From assembly GCA_041655595.1 (NCBI GenBank), contig JBBAFB010000127.1, positions 1 to 5,730 of the forward strand: a stretch of DNA of 5,730 bases. Reading direction: 5' to 3'. Of the stretch, positions 1 to 5,730 are shown in pieces. The notes beneath the pieces are model-generated. The model saw nothing but the letters and a program-made list of their open reading frames with translations, had not been told where the DNA came from and searched no databases. A program made the translations under genes and the position numbers. Numbering within the stretch: position 1 is the stretch's first letter; each line of letters starts with the position of its first letter. Source of the DNA: JBBAFB01 sp041655595 (GTDB taxonomy: Bacteria > Bacillota > DULZ01).

Positions 1-549
1 CATAAAATCGCTCTGCTCAAATAGGGACCAGCCGCTCAAAACCCCAACAAAATTATTTTCTGTTATCAAAGGTACTGTACAATTAACTAAACCGTGATAG
101 CAGCTATAATAATGCTCTGCACCTCGGGTTATGTAAGTTTTTTGCTCCTTCAAGGTGAGACCGACTGCCATGGTCCCCAGGCTTTCTTCGCGAAAATCCG
201 TACCTATGTTCAAGGGCCCGGTCAATAAAAAGCCTTTGTTCCCTTTCCAATTGACCAGAACACCTTTAGCATCTACCAGAGTTAATAATAATTTATGTTC
301 GGCTAAACGATCAAAAACTATTGCTATAAATTCACCAAAAGAAGCCAATAGTCCTGGCGGAAAAGCCTGGATTGTTTCTGGGTAGAGAGGGAGCTTCTCC
401 GGCAGCAGCTTAACTGCTGACAAATTATTACTTTGGCAGCGCAACCAAGATCTAACGATTGGCGCGGATATATTATACATTAATTCCCCGTTTTGAATAA
501 AGCGCTGCCAGCCTTTTAGAATGCGGGCTTGCTCAATATCAATTTTCAA
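1..549 (-). CDS. GAF-domain transcriptional activator, AcoR / sigma-54-dependent type (N-terminal part, cut by window edge)
   Basis: The minus strand is open from the left edge to an in-frame stop at 577-579, giving 183 residues from the chosen start. Residues about 28-35 read SAPIVRSW, followed by LRC, the 'SW.RC' signature that opens AcoR-like regulators. The rest is a GAF-type sensor: a VDAKGVLVNW strand, then EESLGTMAVG (family form close to E..GTNAIG), then AEHYYSCYHGLVNCTVPLI (family form EHY....w.C.a.PI). In this family such a sensor is normally followed by an AAA+ sigma-54 interaction domain and a Fis-type HTH; both would lie beyond position 1, so the sigma-54 part is inference. The TTG at 547-549 is preferred because AGAGGTG (556-562) sits 6 bases upstream; GTG at 556-558 lies inside that site. 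The gene follows the lipid kinase by 11 bases and is probably co-transcribed. The effector and target genes cannot be told from the window. Confidence 0.77.
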   Translation of the reverse strand, partial: MKIDIEQARILKGWQRFIQNGELMYNISAPIVRSWLRCQSNNLSAVKLLPEKLPLYPETIQAFPPGLLASFGEFIAIVFDRLAEHKLLLTLVDAKGVLVNWKGNKGFLLTGPLNIGTDFREESLGTMAVGLTLKEQKTYITRGAEHYYSCYHGLVNCTVPLITENNFVGVLSGWSLFEQSDFM

Positions 550-555
550 CAGCAA

Positions 556-562
556 CACCTCT
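556..562 (-). promoter_or_regulatory. Ribosome binding site deciding the regulator start
   Basis: AGAGGTG on the minus strand overlaps the TAG stop of the lipid kinase gene (561-563) and lies 6 bases before TTG at 547-549. Its position favours that TTG over the upstream GTG and suggests that translation of the regulator is coupled to termination of the kinase. Confidence 0.6.
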
Positions 563-1472
563 AACTTATTTGTGTTTTATCATTGCCGCCGATTGGAATT
601 AAGATTTCCAATGCCTTAGGTATTATCGCTACTTCTATGGGAGTTTTCCCGATAATTTCTCCATCGGCCTGCACGGTCACCGGATTTTTAGTCTTAACTG
701 CAATTCTTTTGGCGGAAAGACTACTGATCTTTGGATGGGTGAGATGATTGCCAGAAAATAGCTTAGAGACATTTTTCAGAACATCCAATTTGGAAGCATC
801 TCCTATGAGACATAAATGAAAGATGCCATCATCAATAACGGCCTGAGGAACAATCTTCATTCCGCCGCCAAAATAACTGCCATTCCCGATAGCTATTAAA
901 AGCATCCTTCCTTCTATGGTAATACCCTCTGTTTCAACTACCATCTCTTCATTTTTATATTCCCTTAGCACCTTAGTTATAGCTGCCAGATAAGCTAGGG
1001 TACCGCTTAAGTTTTGATATTCTTCATTGGTGGTGCGAGCAACTTCCGCGTCAAAACCGACACCAATGGTATTCAAAAACCGCCTGCCGTTAACTTCGCC
1101 TATATCCACAATTCTAGTCTTTCCTGCCAGCAACTGTCTGATTGCTTCTTTAGGTTTATTTGATATTGCTAGCATACGACAAAAATCATTACCTGTGCCT
1201 GTGGGAACAATCCCCAACTGAATGGCATCCAACTTAAGGCCGTTAATTACTTCGTTGACGGTTCCGTCTCCGCCGAGCACAAATACTCTTTTATAACCCC
1301 TCTCCGATAAACCCTTGGCAAACCTTTTAGCATCCCCGGGACCCGTAGTAAAATAGGCATCACCCTTAGTCTCAACAATTAAGTTGGTATATTTTAAATC
1401 CTCCCACACCTTAGCAGTTTTACCCCTACCTGCCGACGGATTGATGATAAATGCTGTTTTCAAATCTGACAT
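561..1472 (-). CDS. Diacylglycerol kinase / YegS-like lipid kinase family protein
   Basis: This soluble kinase family phosphorylates diacylglycerol or a related lipid alcohol at the membrane face using ATP, and in Gram-positives it returns diacylglycerol from lipoteichoic acid synthesis to phosphatidic acid. The 303-residue length is that of a complete family member. Visible motifs are NPSAGRGK (residues 11-18) and GGDGTVNEV (67-75), the nucleotide-binding loop of the DAGK catalytic domain. GTGNDFCR (92-99), the glycine-rich GNGSYFGGGM (196-205) and the C-terminal QADGE (268-272) also fit. The exact lipid substrate is not determined by sequence; DgkB, BmrU and YegS types all look alike. The ATG at 1470-1472 is given as start, but AGAAGG (1475-1480) is only 2 bases away. 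A TTG three codons later (1461-1463) has 11-base spacing and would give the typical family start MKTAFIINPSAG. It follows a terminator, so it probably has its own promoter within 1473-1571, where I see no convincing match. The GAF regulator follows 11 bases downstream. Confidence 0.92.
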   Translation of the reverse strand: MSDLKTAFIINPSAGRGKTAKVWEDLKYTNLIVETKGDAYFTTGPGDAKRFAKGLSERGYKRVFVLGGDGTVNEVINGLKLDAIQLGIVPTGTGNDFCRMLAISNKPKEAIRQLLAGKTRIVDIGEVNGRRFLNTIGVGFDAEVARTTNEEYQNLSGTLAYLAAITKVLREYKNEEMVVETEGITIEGRMLLIAIGNGSYFGGGMKIVPQAVIDDGIFHLCLIGDASKLDVLKNVSKLFSGNHLTHPKISSLSAKRIAVKTKNPVTVQADGEIIGKTPIEVAIIPKALEILIPIGGNDKTQIS

Positions 1473-1571
1473 CCCCTTCTGCCATAAGCTTAGCCCTTAT
1501 TTCCCCATTAATTTGACAAAACCCTGCAAACCTTTTAGAAAATTATCCTTCTTGGTAAAAATATTCTACCG

Positions 1572-1603
1572 ATAAAAAATAAGCCTCGCTAAACTGCAAG
1601 GCT
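1572..1603 (-). terminator. Rho-independent terminator after the speA / small membrane protein unit
   Basis: On the minus strand an 8-bp stem (arms 1596-1603 and 1582-1589, one G-T wobble) with a 6-base loop is followed by a T-rich run at 1572-1581. It lies 18 bases after the stop of the 55-residue ORF and about 110 bases before the lipid kinase start. It therefore ends the speA transcript and splits the minus-strand genes into two transcription units. Confidence 0.8.
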
Positions 1604-1621
1604 AGTAAATTAATAGATCTA

Positions 1622-1789
1622 TTAAGCTGGATTATCATTACTACCATTAGCTTCAAAAGAGGGGGAAGCAAATTCTCCCACCGAATTAAAAGGGAATACC
1701 TTGTTTCCGGGATCATTCACTTGACGGGTTAAATAATAAAGCCCAAAACCAACCAAAATTAAAACGAAAGCAACCATGAACCAATCCAT
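1622..1789 (-). CDS. Small single-span membrane protein of unknown function (55 aa)
   Basis: ATG at 1787-1789 is preceded by GGAGGTGAG (1793-1801) at good spacing, one of the strongest ribosome binding sites in the window, and the frame runs to TAA at 1622-1624. The protein begins MDWFMVAFVLILVGFGLYYL: residues about 3-20 form one uncharged hydrophobic helix, followed by TRQ and a polar, net-acidic tail to residue 55. By the positive-inside rule, with Asp2 before and Arg22 after the helix, the tail may be cytoplasmic; this is inference. There is no lipobox and no signal-peptidase-like site. It starts 78 bases after the speA stop with no good terminator between, and a clear terminator follows it, so it is probably the last gene of a speA transcript. 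I do not recognise the family. A link to polyamine metabolism is suggested only by position. Confidence 0.72.
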   Translation of the reverse strand: MDWFMVAFVLILVGFGLYYLTRQVNDPGNKVFPFNSVGEFASPSFEANGSNDNPA

Positions 1790-1867
1790 TTTCTCACCTC
1801 CGGCTAAATCTGTCTCAAAATCTGCTATGGATGACTATTCTCCATCGAAAGGCTATTTCCTTTTTAG

Positions 1868-3358
1868 CTAGCAAACATCTTCCATGACATCAGACTTGTT
1901 AATGGAGCTGACATTTTTCATTACTTTAATTTCGTTAATTTGCTTGTCCTCGGTACCTTGCAAATCAGCGTGCTCTTGTTTTAGTATATTCACATAATCC
2001 ACAATGCTTTGAGTAATTAATTCCCCGGGGCAAATTAAAGGGATACCCGGCGGGTAGGCCATGATGGATTCCGCACTAATTTCTCCCGCGGCTTCATCCC
2101 AAGGGACAAGGGTTGTATCCCCATAAAAGGCTTCCCTGGGCAAAAGCATTTGAGTTGGCAGTTCCGGTAGCGGAGGACAGTGCTTTAAGATATTTTTCAG
2201 GGGATTGGCCATAGAGATTGCTTTAACGGACTCCACCAAGTGTTGTACCGATTTCGGGTTATCACCAATGGTTATGACAAACATTACATTGTATAGATCC
2301 GATAACTCCGCTTGAATCTGATAGCGCTCCCTTAACATGTGCTCAACTTCATAGCCGGACATACCTAGACCGGTTACATTGATAATTATCTTAGTGGGAT
2401 CAAAGGCATAACAGCCCGGCGTGCCCGCTAAATCATCGCCAAATAATTTAATCCCCTCTATATCTTTAATCTCCTGTCGCACTTGGTTTGTTAATTTGAG
2501 AGTTTCTTTAATCAATTCCCGTCCCTTTGTGGCCATTTGTTTTCTAGCTAAATCCAAAGATGTCAACAACAAATATGAAGGACTGGTGGTCTGAGTGAGG
2601 TTTAAAACCGCCTTCACCCTTTCAGGTGCGATTAAACCCTTCCTCATTAACAGCATGGAACTTTGCGTCATTGAGCCTGCCAGCTTGTGGGTGCTGCTCG
2701 CTACTATATCTGCGCCCGCTTCGATAGCTGCAATCGGCAATTCATCACTAAAATAAAGGTGTGCCCCATGGGCTTCATCCACAATCACGGGGACCCCATA
2801 GGCATGAGCTATAGCTGCGATTGATTTCAGATCCGAGGCCGTACCATAATAATTAGGATATACAATAAATACTGCTTTAATATCGGGATGCTGATAAAAG
2901 GCTTTTTCTACCTGCTCGGGAGTAATTCCCATGGAAATACCAAAACTCAAATCCACCTGAGGCTCAAGATAAATGGGGTGAGCACCGCTCATAATAAGGC
3001 CGCCAATAGCAGATTTATGTGCGTTGCGAGGCAATAAGATCTTGTCCCCGGGTTGACAGACTGCCATAATCATCCCTTGGATACCGGCGGTTGTGCCATT
3101 AACCAGAAAAAATGCTCTATCCGCTCCAAAAGCCTGAGCGGCTAAGGATTCTGCTTCTTGAATCACATTTTTAGGGTTGCAGATATTATCTAAACCTAAG
3201 GTACAGGTAAGATCCATTTTCAAGGCATTTTCCCCAATAAAGTCGCCAAATTCCACCAATCCCCTACCCTGTTTGTGCCCGGGTACATGAAATGGAATGG
3301 TACCATCATTAATATATTTTTTTACCGCATCAAAAATGGGAGTTTTAAACTGTTCCAT
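1868..3358 (-). CDS. speA: Arginine decarboxylase, SpeA type (Orn/Lys/Arg decarboxylase family, PLP-dependent)
   Basis: Cytoplasmic fold-type-I PLP enzyme expected to convert arginine to agmatine, the first step of putrescine and spermidine synthesis in Bacillus-type organisms. The 496 residues match the roughly 490 of Bacillus SpeA and the sequence is recognisably similar throughout. Visible features are FHVPGHKQG (residues 23-31) and NGTTAG (87-92) with RNAHKS (111-116) in the cofactor pocket. DEAHGAH (194-200) carries the aspartate expected to contact the pyridine nitrogen, and SSTHK (221-225) has K225 as the Schiff-base lysine, followed by QSS. A C-terminal domain includes the family motif AYPPGIPLICPGE (434-446). 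The tail after about residue 475 looks slightly longer than in Bacillus. The start ATG has AGGGGG (3366-3371) 7 bases upstream and the N-terminus aligns with the family. Lysine or ornithine as substrate cannot be excluded from sequence. No agmatinase or spermidine synthase gene is nearby. A small membrane protein gene follows. Confidence 0.9.
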   Translation of the reverse strand: MEQFKTPIFDAVKKYINDGTIPFHVPGHKQGRGLVEFGDFIGENALKMDLTCTLGLDNICNPKNVIQEAESLAAQAFGADRAFFLVNGTTAGIQGMIMAVCQPGDKILLPRNAHKSAIGGLIMSGAHPIYLEPQVDLSFGISMGITPEQVEKAFYQHPDIKAVFIVYPNYYGTASDLKSIAAIAHAYGVPVIVDEAHGAHLYFSDELPIAAIEAGADIVASSTHKLAGSMTQSSMLLMRKGLIAPERVKAVLNLTQTTSPSYLLLTSLDLARKQMATKGRELIKETLKLTNQVRQEIKDIEGIKLFGDDLAGTPGCYAFDPTKIIINVTGLGMSGYEVEHMLRERYQIQAELSDLYNVMFVITIGDNPKSVQHLVESVKAISMANPLKNILKHCPPLPELPTQMLLPREAFYGDTTLVPWDEAAGEISAESIMAYPPGIPLICPGELITQSIVDYVNILKQEHADLQGTEDKQINEIKVMKNVSSINKSDVMEDVC

Positions 3359-3391
3359 TACACTACCCCCTAACTAAATCCTCTAGAAATA

Positions 3392-3419
3392 ATTATATGC
3401 TAAAAAACGCATAAGTACA
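3392..3419 (-). promoter_or_regulatory. Candidate sigma-A promoter of speA
   Basis: On the minus strand a perfect TATAAT (3392-3397) lies 34 bases before the speA start codon. A weak -35 element, TGTACT (3414-3419, three matches to TTGACA), is 16 bases upstream of it. The position leaves a short leader that includes the AGGGGG ribosome binding site. The -10 is convincing, the -35 is not. Confidence 0.45.
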
Positions 3420-3578
3420 TTAGAACATATTCTTAAACTGAATGCAATAGGTCCTAAAGCTGATTAAAAATAAATTTTTAGACAACAATACCCCAATTTC
3501 TTAGTTCTCTTTAGAGCAGTAAAATGCCTTTTTTTGAAAGGTGGTTTTTTTGTTTTTCCAGTTATTTAAGCAGGTAAG

Positions 3579-3610
3579 TTGTTAAGTAAAAGCGAATTCC
3601 TTTTTATATT
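3579..3610 (+). promoter_or_regulatory. Weak candidate promoter of the DUF3048 lipoprotein gene
   Basis: The best -10 match is TATATT (3605-3610), with TTAAGT (3582-3587) 17 bases upstream. An alternative reading is TTGTTA (3579-3584) with TTTATA (3603-3608) at 18 bases. Either would start the transcript close to the ribosome binding site ATAAGGAG (3616-3623), leaving a very short leader, so the true promoter may lie further upstream. Confidence 0.25.
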
Positions 3611-3630
3611 TTAATATAAGGAGCTGTCCC

Positions 3631-4680
3631 ATGAAACCAGTAAGGAAAAAATACCTGTATTATTTTGTATTGCTGATAACATTATTGGCCTTAATAGCCT
3701 TTGGTTGTACCAATAAAACCAACCCCGGGGAAAATTCACCCGAATCACCTCCCCCCGTAGAAGAACAGGAACCAAATCCTGAGCAGGAGCAGGAGCAGGA
3801 GCCCGAGCCGGAAACACCGGCGGAGCTAAACCCTTTAACCGGGGAGCCTTCAGGCGATAACAGGTATTTAATAGCCATTATGGTTAATAACGCACCCAAG
3901 GCACGCCCCCAAACAGGGCTAATTAATGCGGATCTAGTTTACGAAATGGAAATGGAAGGCGGTTTGACTAGGTTTTTAGCTTTTTATTATAGCGAGCTAC
4001 CGGAGGATGTAGGCTCTGTTCGCAGTGCCAGATCCTATGCCTTGATGTTGGCCAAGGAATGGGATGCCTATTATGCCCATGTGGGGGGATCTACGGATGC
4101 CTATGCTAAAATTCCGGAATGGGGGATTAAAACTATTGATGACATAAAGGGACATCGAGGTTTTTGGGTAGATCCAAAGGAAGTACGGCCCCACAATACC
4201 TACCTTAACCTCAAAAGGGCTTTAATAGGCAAAAAAGAAAACGGTGTCTTTCATAATTGGGTTTTTGAAAAACCCGCCGATGAAGCCCCGGATTACCGGG
4301 AAATTCGTTTTTCTTATGATCAATTTACCAAGCCCAGCTATGTATATTCTGAAGAAGATAATTTATATTGGCGTTTTATTAATGGTGAGCCTCACCTGGA
4401 TTTTGCTACAGAGGAACAAATAAAGACACGTAATTTGATAGTTCAATATGCCAAACACAGAAGCATAAACGATAAGGACCTTCACATTGAGATTGATTTG
4501 GTGGGTGAAGGAAAAGCGGAGTATTTTCTAGGTGGAAAGTATCAGGAAGGCACTTGGAGAAAAAAAGACTACAAGTCCCCTACGGAATATTTGGACAAGG
4601 ATGGCAAGCCAATTGTTTTTATTGAAGGAAGGACTTGGGTACAAGTAGTTAGGGATAATGTAGAAGTAAAAAAACAGTAA
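3631..4680 (+). CDS. DUF3048 domain-containing lipoprotein (YerB-like)
   Basis: The 349-residue product has a lipoprotein signal peptide: basic MKPVRKK, a hydrophobic stretch (residues about 8-25) and Cys26 in the context LIAFGC, consistent with the bacterial lipobox rule. It should be exported and lipid-anchored on the outer face of the cell membrane. Residues 27-66 are a Pro/Glu/Gln-rich linker without predicted fold. The rest matches the DUF3048 family: NPLTGE (67-72), IMVNNAPKARPQTGLINADL (83-102), GSVRSARSY (128-136), HNTY (188-191), and near the end GTWRK (307-311) and GRTWVQVV (333-340). The two DUF3048 halves appear complete. The family is common in spore-forming Firmicutes; its biochemical function is unknown to me. 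ATG is supported by AAGGAG (3618-3623) with 7-base spacing. The gene stands alone, divergent from speA and convergent with iorB. Confidence 0.93.
   Translation: MKPVRKKYLYYFVLLITLLALIAFGCTNKTNPGENSPESPPPVEEQEPNPEQEQEQEPEPETPAELNPLTGEPSGDNRYLIAIMVNNAPKARPQTGLINADLVYEMEMEGGLTRFLAFYYSELPEDVGSVRSARSYALMLAKEWDAYYAHVGGSTDAYAKIPEWGIKTIDDIKGHRGFWVDPKEVRPHNTYLNLKRALIGKKENGVFHNWVFEKPADEAPDYREIRFSYDQFTKPSYVYSEEDNLYWRFINGEPHLDFATEEQIKTRNLIVQYAKHRSINDKDLHIEIDLVGEGKAEYFLGGKYQEGTWRKKDYKSPTEYLDKDGKPIVFIEGRTWVQVVRDNVEVKKQ
3781..3810 (+). repeat. In-frame hexamer repeat in the lipoprotein linker
   Basis: Three perfect tandem copies of GAGCAG (3781-3798) are followed by two degenerate copies, GAGCCC and GAGCCG (3799-3810). 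They encode the alternating EQEQEQEPEP at residues 51-60 of the lipoprotein. Because the unit is six bases, gain or loss of copies keeps the frame and only changes the length of the linker between the lipid anchor and the DUF3048 domain. Confidence 0.85.
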
Positions 4681-4682
4681 CT

Positions 4683-4711
4683 AAAAGGGAGGGGCAGAGC
4701 CCCTCCCTTTT
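4683..4711. terminator. Bidirectional rho-independent terminator between the lipoprotein gene and iorB
   Basis: A 13-bp perfect stem (4683-4695 with 4699-4711) closes on a 3-base AGA loop. The core is a 9-bp GC-rich stem flanked by four A on the left and five T on the right, so a T-run follows the core on either strand. It starts two bases after the lipoprotein stop (4678-4680) and touches the iorB stop (4711-4713), so it can end both convergent transcripts. Confidence 0.93.
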
Positions 4712-5286
4712 TATTCCCACTCCAATCCCAATTGAAATGCCCTCAAGTTTACATCCAAAAATTTTGCCGGTACCAAATCCTGCAATACCTTTTCCCATAT
4801 CTCAAGCTCAATATCCATTCCCTTAGCCAGAACACCTAATAAAACCACATTAATTGTTTTGGAATTGCCTGCTTTTTCTGCTAGCTCCAGGGCAGGTATC
4901 TGGGATACCCGGCCCCGGGCTTTTAATTGTTCCATCACATTTTCAGGGTAAGGTACTTTTCCCATAATTACAGGCATGGGGTCTATCTCTTGATCATTTA
5001 CCACCACCTGACCGCCCTTCTTTAAATAGGGTAGCCAGCGCAGGGCTTCAATTTTTTCAAAGGCTAAAATAATATCTGCCTGATTTTTTTGGATGGTCGG
5101 GGAATAAACTTTTTCTCCGTAGCGAACTTGGGTAACCACATTACCTCCTCTTTGAGACATACCATGAATTTCTGCCACTTTCACTTCCTGCCCCAAACTT
5201 AAGGCAACTTGCCCCACTACCTTACTGGCCAAAATAGTGCCTTGACCACCAACTCCTACCAATAAAATATCAGTTGTGTTAGACAA
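4711..5286 (-). CDS. iorB: Indolepyruvate:ferredoxin oxidoreductase, beta subunit
   Basis: Small subunit of the thiamine-diphosphate enzyme that oxidatively decarboxylates indolepyruvate and other aryl 2-oxoacids to aryl-acetyl-CoA while reducing ferredoxin, in anaerobic aromatic amino acid catabolism. The 191 residues form one pyruvate:ferredoxin oxidoreductase gamma-type domain of normal length. GVGGQG (residues 11-16) is the glycine-rich loop, EIHGMSQRGG (39-48) is the hallmark motif of this subunit, and ADIILAFEKIEALRWLPYL follows. The start is a TTG (5284-5286), supported by AGGTGG (5292-5297) five bases upstream and by the N-terminal match to the family. The gene overlaps the end of iorA by 8 bases, so the two are translated together and form an alpha-beta complex in the cytoplasm. 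2-Ketoisovalerate or another 2-oxoacid cannot be excluded as substrate. Confidence 0.92.
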   Translation of the reverse strand: MSNTTDILLVGVGGQGTILASKVVGQVALSLGQEVKVAEIHGMSQRGGNVVTQVRYGEKVYSPTIQKNQADIILAFEKIEALRWLPYLKKGGQVVVNDQEIDPMPVIMGKVPYPENVMEQLKARGRVSQIPALELAEKAGNSKTINVVLLGVLAKGMDIELEIWEKVLQDLVPAKFLDVNLRAFQLGLEWE

Positions 5287-5730
5287 TTAAACCACCTACT
5301 TTCCGAAGGGCATCAAATTTGCAGACCTGAACGCATTGACCGCAATTATTGCATAAGCTTGTATCTAAGGTAGGCTTTTCTGTTTTAAAGACCAAGGCAG
5401 GACAGCCCAACCTTTTGCAACGGCCGCATTCTGTACAGTTTTCCTCAATAAAAATCACGGGCCCACCGGTAGGCTGCTGTCCCTTTAACAAAACACATGG
5501 TCTTTTAAAGATAATTACCGAAGCTTCCTCTGCCGCTGTTTCCTCCCGTAAAACTTTTTCAACATTTTTTAAATTGTAAGGGTCCACTACTTGAACCCTT
5601 TTCACGCCTAGGGAACGCACCAACTGTTCCAAGTCTACCTTTGGAGCGGCTTCCTGTCCCACAGTATAGCCCGTACCCGGATTTTCCTGGTGACCGGTCA
5701 TAGCAGTTGTGCTGTTGTCCATTATAATGG
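5279..5730 (-). CDS. iorA: Indolepyruvate:ferredoxin oxidoreductase, alpha subunit (C-terminal 149 residues; 5' end outside window)
   Basis: The frame is open to the right edge. The ATG at 5720-5722 is internal, because residues before it (II) continue the frame and the next stretch, MDNSTTAMTGHQENPGTG, is a conserved part of the thiamine-diphosphate-binding domain. The C-terminus carries a two-cluster 4Fe-4S ferredoxin domain. The first motif is CTECGRCKRLGCP, with the extra residue before the last cysteine seen in this family. The second is CNNCGQCVQVCK, with Lys where Pro is usual. These clusters pass electrons from the active site to ferredoxin. The full subunit is usually about 580-600 residues, so about three quarters is missing. 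The stop TAA (5279-5281) overlaps the TTG start of iorB, giving tight coupling. The iorAB promoter lies outside the window. Confidence 0.93.
   Translation of the reverse strand, partial: IIMDNSTTAMTGHQENPGTGYTVGQEAAPKVDLEQLVRSLGVKRVQVVDPYNLKNVEKVLREETAAEEASVIIFKRPCVLLKGQQPTGGPVIFIEENCTECGRCKRLGCPALVFKTEKPTLDTSLCNNCGQCVQVCKFDALRKVGGLIV

Larger units (their letters stand above)
3359..3630. other. AT-rich divergent intergenic region between speA and the DUF3048 gene
   Basis: This 272-base stretch has no ORF that I can support. It carries the speA promoter and ribosome binding site at its left end and the lipoprotein gene's start signals at its right end. The middle contains a weak A/T-rich hairpin (arms 3527-3531 and 3537-3541) followed by a run of seven T (3545-3551), and a small CTCT-TT-AGAG dyad (3507-3516). 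I recognise no riboswitch or T-box in it. Confidence 0.6.

Noticed and set aside
155..385. Plus-strand ORF of 76 codons
   Set aside because: It lies antisense to the GAF regulator, whose protein shows clear family motifs; the plus-strand translation resembles no protein and has no ribosome binding site.
1027..1575. Two plus-strand ORFs (1027-1221 and 1384-1575)
   Set aside because: The first is wholly and the second mostly antisense to the lipid kinase gene, with no family motifs in their translations and no start signals.
1827..1863. Small hairpins between speA and the 55-residue ORF, considered as a terminator
   Set aside because: Stems are only 5 bp (1827-1831 with 1841-1845, and 1848-1852 with 1859-1863) and no T-run follows on the minus strand, so read-through is more likely.
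3359..3630. Riboswitch or T-box in the divergent intergenic region
   Set aside because: I see no T-box TGGNACC-type sequence, no recognisable riboswitch core and no strong terminator/antiterminator pair.
3611..4194. Minus-strand ORFs opposite the lipoprotein gene, including a Ser/Gly/Cys-rich one
   Set aside because: The low-complexity translation is the antisense of the GAGCAG repeat; the plus frame has a signal peptide and DUF3048 motifs.
5349..5579. Plus-strand ORF of 76 codons
   Set aside because: It is antisense to the ferredoxin domain of IorA, where the cysteine motifs fix the real frame.
5720..5722. ATG as the true start of a short ferredoxin-like protein
   Set aside because: The frame continues upstream to the window edge and the MDNSTTAMTGHQ stretch is an internal conserved segment of IorA.

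Overview
The window reads as chromosomal DNA from an anaerobic, low-to-moderate-GC Firmicute, most likely a Clostridia member of the Peptococcaceae/Desulfotomaculum type. The grounds are strong AGGAGG-type ribosome binding sites, frequent TTG starts, a SpeA of the Bacillus kind, a Firmicute DUF3048 lipoprotein, and the oxygen-sensitive ferredoxin-linked indolepyruvate oxidoreductase. The placement below Firmicutes is inference; no rRNA or other taxonomic marker is present.

Layout, left to right. Positions 1-549 (minus) hold the N-terminal part of a GAF-domain activator of the AcoR / sigma-54-dependent type, cut by the window edge. It starts 11 bases after the stop of a YegS/DgkB-family lipid kinase (561-1472, minus), so these two form an operon. 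A rho-independent terminator (1572-1603, minus) separates them from an upstream pair: a 55-residue single-span membrane protein (1622-1789, minus), short enough to be missed by ordinary gene calling, and a full-length SpeA-type PLP decarboxylase (1868-3358, minus). A 272-base AT-rich intergenic region (3359-3630) carries the divergent start signals of speA and of a DUF3048 lipoprotein gene (3631-4680, plus). That gene converges on the iorA-iorB operon (iorB 4711-5286 and the 3' end of iorA 5279-5730, both minus). A 13-bp perfect hairpin with a T-run on both sides serves both as terminator.

Functionally these are neighbouring but largely separate units: lipid phosphorylation plus a regulator, polyamine synthesis plus an unknown small membrane protein, a surface lipoprotein of unknown role, and anaerobic catabolism of aromatic amino-acid-derived 2-oxoacids. 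I see no CRISPR array, mobile element, tRNA, rRNA, toxin-antitoxin pair or defence island, and nothing that amounts to a new multi-gene system. The most interesting items are the small membrane protein downstream of speA and the unknown targets of the GAF regulator tied to the lipid kinase.
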